Positions 60,169 through 64,000 of a DNA stretch of 64,000 nt are shown here, piece after piece. This DNA is from Haemophilus pittmaniae (GTDB taxonomy: Bacteria; Pseudomonadota; Gammaproteobacteria; Enterobacterales; Pasteurellaceae): NCBI RefSeq assembly GCF_900186995.1, contig NZ_LT906463.1, forward strand, positions 2,046,001 through 2,110,000, in the 5' to 3' direction. Each line of letters begins with the position of its first letter. The first letter of the stretch is position 1. Under the pieces are notes generated by a model. It had not been told where the DNA came from and made no database searches. It was given only the letters and a program-made list of their open reading frames with translations. Position numbers and translations under genes: made by a program.

Positions 60169-61113
60169 TTAACCTAGCTCTCTCGCGCCATCATTATCGA
60201 CCTGACAAACGTGCACAAAGCCTTCATTGTTTTGTAAATAATGATTTTCTAAATAAGTCGCCAATTTTGTTGCGGTTTGTAAATCAGGTGCAATGGAGAA
60301 AATCGTTGGGCCTGAGCCTGAAATTCCCGTCGCTAAAGCACCTAAATCACGAGTGGCCTGTTTCACCTCTGCGAAGTTCGGTAATAAAGCCTCACGATAA
60401 GGTTCAGCAATCACATCCTTCATCATCATTGCAGCAAGATTTTCTTGATGAGTATGACACGCATGCACAAAGCCACCTAAATGACGCCCATGAGAAATCA
60501 CATCTTGACGCGTGTAGCTTTTCGGTAAAATTGCGCGAGCTTCAGCGGTTGAAACCTCAATACCTGGGTAAGCTAAGACCCAATACCAATTATCAAAAAA
60601 TGGCAATTTTTGGCAAATGTTACCAAGGGATTGTACCATAAATTGCACACCACCTAGGTAACAAGGAGCCACGTTATCATAATGGATAGAGCCTGAAATA
60701 CGACCTTCCAACTCCCCCATCATTTCTAATAATTCCATTTTTGAAAATGGTTCATCATGGAATTTATTCAATGCCACTAATGCCGCCACGATAGAGCACG
60801 CACTTGAACCTAATCCCGAACCAATTGGCATATTTTTCTCAAGGGTTAAACGTAACGCTTTTACTTTCAGGTTGCGTAATTTTAATTGCTCACTAAACAG
60901 CACATAGGCCTGATACACGATATTTTTTTGCGGTTCTTTTGGCAATTTACGCACAAAATAACCCGCACTTTCGAGTTCAAAACCACTTGGAATAGACTCA
61001 ATCTGTACAACATCACCTAATAATGAACCATCAATCGGTGAAATGGCTGCGCCTAATGTGTCAAACCCTACACTAATATTGGCACTCGATGCTGGAGCAT
61101 AAATTCTTAACAT
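60169..61113 (-). CDS. thrB: Homoserine kinase
   Basis: GHMP kinase that phosphorylates homoserine; 314 residues. [19 protein letters not shown] near 6-24 is the N-terminal motif. The ATP loop is [21 protein letters not shown] near 90-110, and [14 protein letters not shown] near 262-275 is the third GHMP motif. It follows thrA after 12 bases. Confidence 0.97.
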   Translation of the reverse strand: MLRIYAPASSANISVGFDTLGAAISPIDGSLLGDVVQIESIPSGFELESAGYFVRKLPKEPQKNIVYQAYVLFSEQLKLRNLKVKALRLTLEKNMPIGSGLGSSACSIVAALVALNKFHDEPFSKMELLEMMGELEGRISGSIHYDNVAPCYLGGVQFMVQSLGNICQKLPFFDNWYWVLAYPGIEVSTAEARAILPKSYTRQDVISHGRHLGGFVHACHTHQENLAAMMMKDVIAEPYREALLPNFAEVKQATRDLGALATGISGSGPTIFSIAPDLQTATKLATYLENHYLQNNEGFVHVCQVDNDGARELG

Positions 61114-61125
61114 GTTATGTCCTTT

Positions 61126-63573
61126 TTAGTGGTGTAATGTTCTTAAAATATCAGCAAAGATGCCCGCTGCAGTCACTGCGTTACCCGCACCATAACCACG
61201 TAATAACAACGGAATTGGTTGATAATAACGCGTATAGAATGCAAGGGCGTTTTCACCATCTTTCACCTTATACAATGGATTATTTTGATCCACGGCGATG
61301 ATTGATACTTTGCAGTGACCATCTTTAATTTGGCCTACATAACGCAATACTTTGCCTTCAGCTTTCGCGGCTTCAACGCGTGCTTTAAATTCCGCATCTA
61401 ATTGTGGCAACATTGCCATAAATTCATCTGCAGATTTTCCTTCAGAGAAGCCTTGTGGTAATACCCCTTCCACTTCCACATCGGCAAGCTCAAGCTCTAA
61501 ACCGGCTTCACGCGCCAAAATAAGCAATTTACGTGCCACATCTTGCCCCGATAAATCGTCACGAGGATCTGGCTCTGTAAAGCCTTTTTCACGTGCAAGT
61601 GCGGTCACTTCTGAAAGAGAAAGTCCTTCCTCTAATTTACCGAAAATGAAAGAAAGTGAGCCCGATAAAATACCTTCAAAATACTCAAGCTCATCACCTG
61701 CAGCCAATAAGTTTTGTAAGTTTTCAATAACCGGTAAGCCTGCCCCTACGTTGGTTTCGTATAAGAATTTATGTTGGCTTGCTTGTGCATTGCGACGTAA
61801 TTCGTGGTAATAGGCTAATTCACGGGTATTCGCTTTTTTGTTTGGGGTTACCACGTGGAAGCCTTCTTTTAATGCGCGCGCATAAAGCCCTGCGACCGAT
61901 TCAGCAGTTGTACAATCTACAAAGACTGGGTTCACTACGTGGTGCAACTTAATGAAAGATAACAACACATCGAAATCAGAAGGTTGGGTTGCATTTTCAA
62001 GATCAGCTTTCCAATTATCTAAATTCAACCCGTTTTCATCCAAAAGCATTTTTGTTGAATTCGCTAAGGCACAAACACGGATTTCAATGTCCTTCTTTGC
62101 GAGGTATTCTTTTTGCTGCTTGATTTGCTCAATCAACTCACCGCCAACACCACCAACACCGACTAGAAACATGTCGACGACTTTCTTATTATTAAAAAGG
62201 GCTTGGTGAGTCGCTTTCACTGCTTCAATTGCTTTATTTTGTGCGACAACTGCTGAAATTGAACGCTCAGAAGAACCTTGTGCAATTGCCACTAAGCTGA
62301 TATTCGCTTGAGCCAATGCGGAGAAGAAACGAGCTGCGATACCTTTAGCCTGTTTCATGCCATCACCGACAACAGAGATAATAGAAAGATCTTTGGCAAC
62401 TTCAATTGGTTCTAACTGATGTGCTTTTAATTCTGCGGCAAATTCTTGCTCTAAAACGGCTTTTGCTGCTTCCGCTGATTTCACCGGAACACAAAAACTA
62501 ATACTGTATTCAGAAGAAGATTGAGTAATCAAGATCACGGAAATACCGGCTTTGGACATGGCGGAGAAAACTCGGGCAGCCATTCCCACCATCCCCTGCA
62601 TACCAGGACCAGATACGTTAAACATTGCTACATTATCAAGATTGGTAATACCCTTCACTTGCAAACCTTCAGATTTCACATTGCCATCAATTACTGAGCC
62701 TGCTGCAGTTGGATTTCCAGTATTTTTAATCACGCAAGGAATTCGTTGTGGCAACAATGGGCCGATAGTGCGCGGATGGATCACTTTCGCCCCAAAATAG
62801 GAAAGCTCCATTGCTTCACGGTAGGACAGAGCCGGTAATAGACGGGCATCCGACACTAAGCGGGGATCACAGGTATAAACGCCATCCACATCGGTCCAAA
62901 TTTCACAAACATCCGCCCCTAAACAAGCGGCCAAACAAGCTGCAGAATAATCGGAACCATTACGGCCTAATAGCACTAATTCACCTTTTTCATTACAAGC
63001 GGTAAAACCAGCCATTAACACAACTTTATCTTTACCGATACTTTTCGCATCAACACGTTTTGTGGATTCTTCAATATCAACTGAAGATTCTAAATAACTG
63101 CCTTGAGCTAACAATTGTTTAACCGGATCCACTACATGAACACTATAACCTCTGGCTTCAAACCAAGCTTTCATCATGGCAATTGATAATTTTTCACCAC
63201 GGCAGTCAATTGTGGCTTTTACCTTGTCTTCTACTTTACCCGCTTGACGGATTTCTTCTAACAAGCCTTTAATTTGTGCAAATTCCGCATCAATAAGGGA
63301 TTTTGTCGCGGCAAGATCAAATTGATTATTTTCAGCATGTAGGCCATTAATGATGTTATAGAAAATTTCAATGGCTTCATTAAAGTGGGAATCGGTGGGT
63401 TGATTTAAAGCAGCTTTTTCAGAAAGGGCAACCAGATGATTGGTTATTTTGGCAGGGGCAGATAAAACACCTGCGGCCTGGTCGGCTAAATGAGCCTGTT
63501 CAATTAAACGGGCAGCTTGCGAAAAACGCTCCGGATTGGCTAATGAAGTACCGCCGAATTTTAATACGCGCAT
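61126..63573 (-). CDS. thrA: Bifunctional aspartokinase / homoserine dehydrogenase I
   Basis: Catalyses the first and third steps of the aspartate-to-threonine path; 815 residues. The aspartokinase half starts [17 protein letters not shown] and has [20 protein letters not shown] near 197-216 and [13 protein letters not shown]. Two ACT domains near 310-460 should bind threonine. The dehydrogenase half has [14 protein letters not shown] near 471-484 and [11 protein letters not shown]. It is the first gene of thrABC, behind a leader-peptide attenuator. Confidence 0.97.
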   Translation of the reverse strand: MRVLKFGGTSLANPERFSQAARLIEQAHLADQAAGVLSAPAKITNHLVALSEKAALNQPTDSHFNEAIEIFYNIINGLHAENNQFDLAATKSLIDAEFAQIKGLLEEIRQAGKVEDKVKATIDCRGEKLSIAMMKAWFEARGYSVHVVDPVKQLLAQGSYLESSVDIEESTKRVDAKSIGKDKVVLMAGFTACNEKGELVLLGRNGSDYSAACLAACLGADVCEIWTDVDGVYTCDPRLVSDARLLPALSYREAMELSYFGAKVIHPRTIGPLLPQRIPCVIKNTGNPTAAGSVIDGNVKSEGLQVKGITNLDNVAMFNVSGPGMQGMVGMAARVFSAMSKAGISVILITQSSSEYSISFCVPVKSAEAAKAVLEQEFAAELKAHQLEPIEVAKDLSIISVVGDGMKQAKGIAARFFSALAQANISLVAIAQGSSERSISAVVAQNKAIEAVKATHQALFNNKKVVDMFLVGVGGVGGELIEQIKQQKEYLAKKDIEIRVCALANSTKMLLDENGLNLDNWKADLENATQPSDFDVLLSFIKLHHVVNPVFVDCTTAESVAGLYARALKEGFHVVTPNKKANTRELAYYHELRRNAQASQHKFLYETNVGAGLPVIENLQNLLAAGDELEYFEGILSGSLSFIFGKLEEGLSLSEVTALAREKGFTEPDPRDDLSGQDVARKLLILAREAGLELELADVEVEGVLPQGFSEGKSADEFMAMLPQLDAEFKARVEAAKAEGKVLRYVGQIKDGHCKVSIIAVDQNNPLYKVKDGENALAFYTRYYQPIPLLLRGYGAGNAVTAAGIFADILRTLHH

Positions 63574-63603
63574 AAGATATTCCTCGATGTTGTGATTTTA
63601 AAT

Positions 63604-63640
63604 CATAAAAAAACCCGCATTTTTTAGTGAATGCGGGTTT
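63604..63640 (-). terminator. thr operon attenuator
   Basis: 10-bp stem AAACCCGCAT/ATGCGGGTTT with a 10-base loop and a T-run on the minus strand, 15 bases after the thrL stop and 30 before thrA. Confidence 0.9.
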
Positions 63641-63655
63641 TTGTTGTCCTGTTAT

Positions 63656-63730
63656 TTACGCACTAGCCCGCCCCATCATCGTAATAATGGTCATAATAAT
63701 TTGGGTGGTCATAATGCGTTCAAATTTCAT
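63656..63730 (-). CDS. thrL: thr operon leader peptide
   Basis: 24-residue peptide beginning MKFERIMTTQIIMTIIT, with four Thr and five Ile codons in residues 6-17. Stalling at these codons when charged tRNA-Thr or tRNA-Ile is scarce would prevent the following terminator from forming, as in E. coli thrL, although the E. coli peptide is a different sequence. It ends 15 bases before the attenuator stem. The ribosome site is weak (AACAAG). Confidence 0.88.
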   Translation of the reverse strand: MKFERIMTTQIIMTIITMMGRASA

Positions 63731-63762
63731 AAGCTTTGCAACTTGTTGAAAGAGTGGCGATA

Positions 63763-63791
63763 GAAATACCGAAATTCACAAATCTTGTCAA
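63763..63791 (-). promoter_or_regulatory. Predicted thr operon promoter
   Basis: On the minus strand, TTGACA (63791-63786), a 17-base spacer and TATTTC (63768-63763). The -35 is perfect and the -10 weak. It lies about 33 bases before thrL. Confidence 0.6.
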
Positions 63792-63875
63792 ACACAAATT
63801 ACATAATCCGAGAAATTTTTTCTGATTGTAAATTTCGTGTAAACTTACGTAATTCAATTACTCGGGAAGAATGTA

Positions 63876-64000
63876 ATGACTATTTCACAAGCTTTGACAC
63901 ACATCAAGCAACAAATCCAAAATGCCGCTGAACAAAGTGATCGCAAAATCGATGAAATTCGTTTGCTGGCAGTATCCAAAACAAAACCCAATGATGCCAT
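63876..64000 (+). CDS. YggS-like PLP homeostasis protein, 5' end (runs off the window)
   Basis: The first 41 codons only. MTISQALTHIKQQIQNAAEQ is followed by IRLLAVSKTKPNDA, where LLAVSKTKP contains the PLP-binding lysine of the YggS/PLPBP family. The family handles pyridoxal phosphate balance rather than catalysis. An ATG five bases upstream is followed at once by a stop, so the start at 63876 is used. It is divergent from the thr operon. Confidence 0.85.
   Translation, partial: MTISQALTHIKQQIQNAAEQSDRKIDEIRLLAVSKTKPNDA

Overview
The window looks like a chromosomal segment of a Pasteurellaceae bacterium (Gammaproteobacteria, low-to-mid G+C). The evidence is gene content and order. The blocks parE/parC/gltS, serC-hisC, ptsH-ptsI-crr next to rsgA/orn, tyrR-hfq-rluC-rne and mepM/znuCB/accA/pdxY/tilS are arranged much as I remember them from Haemophilus influenzae, and TyrR is the short Haemophilus-type form without the N-terminal ACT/PAS part. 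I do not assign a genus. Almost everything is housekeeping DNA. I see no prophage, insertion sequence, CRISPR array or integron.

Layout: (1) 1-4548, sulfate uptake: sbp and the start of cysG on the minus strand, divergent from cysTWA. (2) 4678-8531, a 47-residue lipoprotein and the molybdate locus (modA, modBC, divergent modE) with a candidate ModE operator. (3) 8624-15337, topoisomerase IV genes parE and parC separated by a copper nitrite reductase gene (nirK/aniA type) with a Tat signal, then gltS. (4) 15430-23625, tmaR, serC, hisC, manA and the phosphotransferase operon ptsH-ptsI-crr, then rsgA. (5) 23702-33587, orn, two identical tRNA-Gly genes, and the plus-strand run tsaE-amiB-mutL-miaA-glnE-tyrR. 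(6) 33577-39476, hflX, hfq, rluC and divergent rne with a long leader. (7) 39736-43539, tRNA-Ser and a four-gene ferric-siderophore ABC importer. (8) 43716-52086, mepM, znuCB, accA, pdxY, tilS, a MarC-family gene and znuA. (9) 52231-57725, tcdA, mltA, initiator tRNA-Met, one unrecognised gene, and hflC/hflK. (10) 57889-64000, a phosphopantetheinyl transferase, the attenuated thrL-thrA-thrB-thrC operon, and the start of a yggS-like gene.

The most interesting signal is not a gene. Ten copies of a short intergenic repeat are scattered through the 64 kb, in both orientations. Each has the core CTAATAAAATCAATGACTTA, then a GAAAAC block and a GGGGGCGTTT block at fixed offsets inside a 62-bp frame. 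The core contains a perfect match to the published IHF consensus WATCAANNNNTTR, and all but one copy's core changes fall in its NNNN positions. Three copies are about 103 bp long and bounded on both sides by ATGTCAC. This resembles, in concept, the IHF-binding RIB elements of E. coli, but with unrelated surrounding sequence.

The genes fit together as metal, anion and sugar supply (sulfate, molybdate, zinc, ferric siderophore, PTS), RNA and translation quality control (RNase E, Hfq, Orn, RsgA, HflX, MiaA, TilS, TsaE, RluC, TcdA), cell-wall turnover (AmiB, MepM, MltA), and amino-acid supply (Thr, Ser, His, glutamate uptake).
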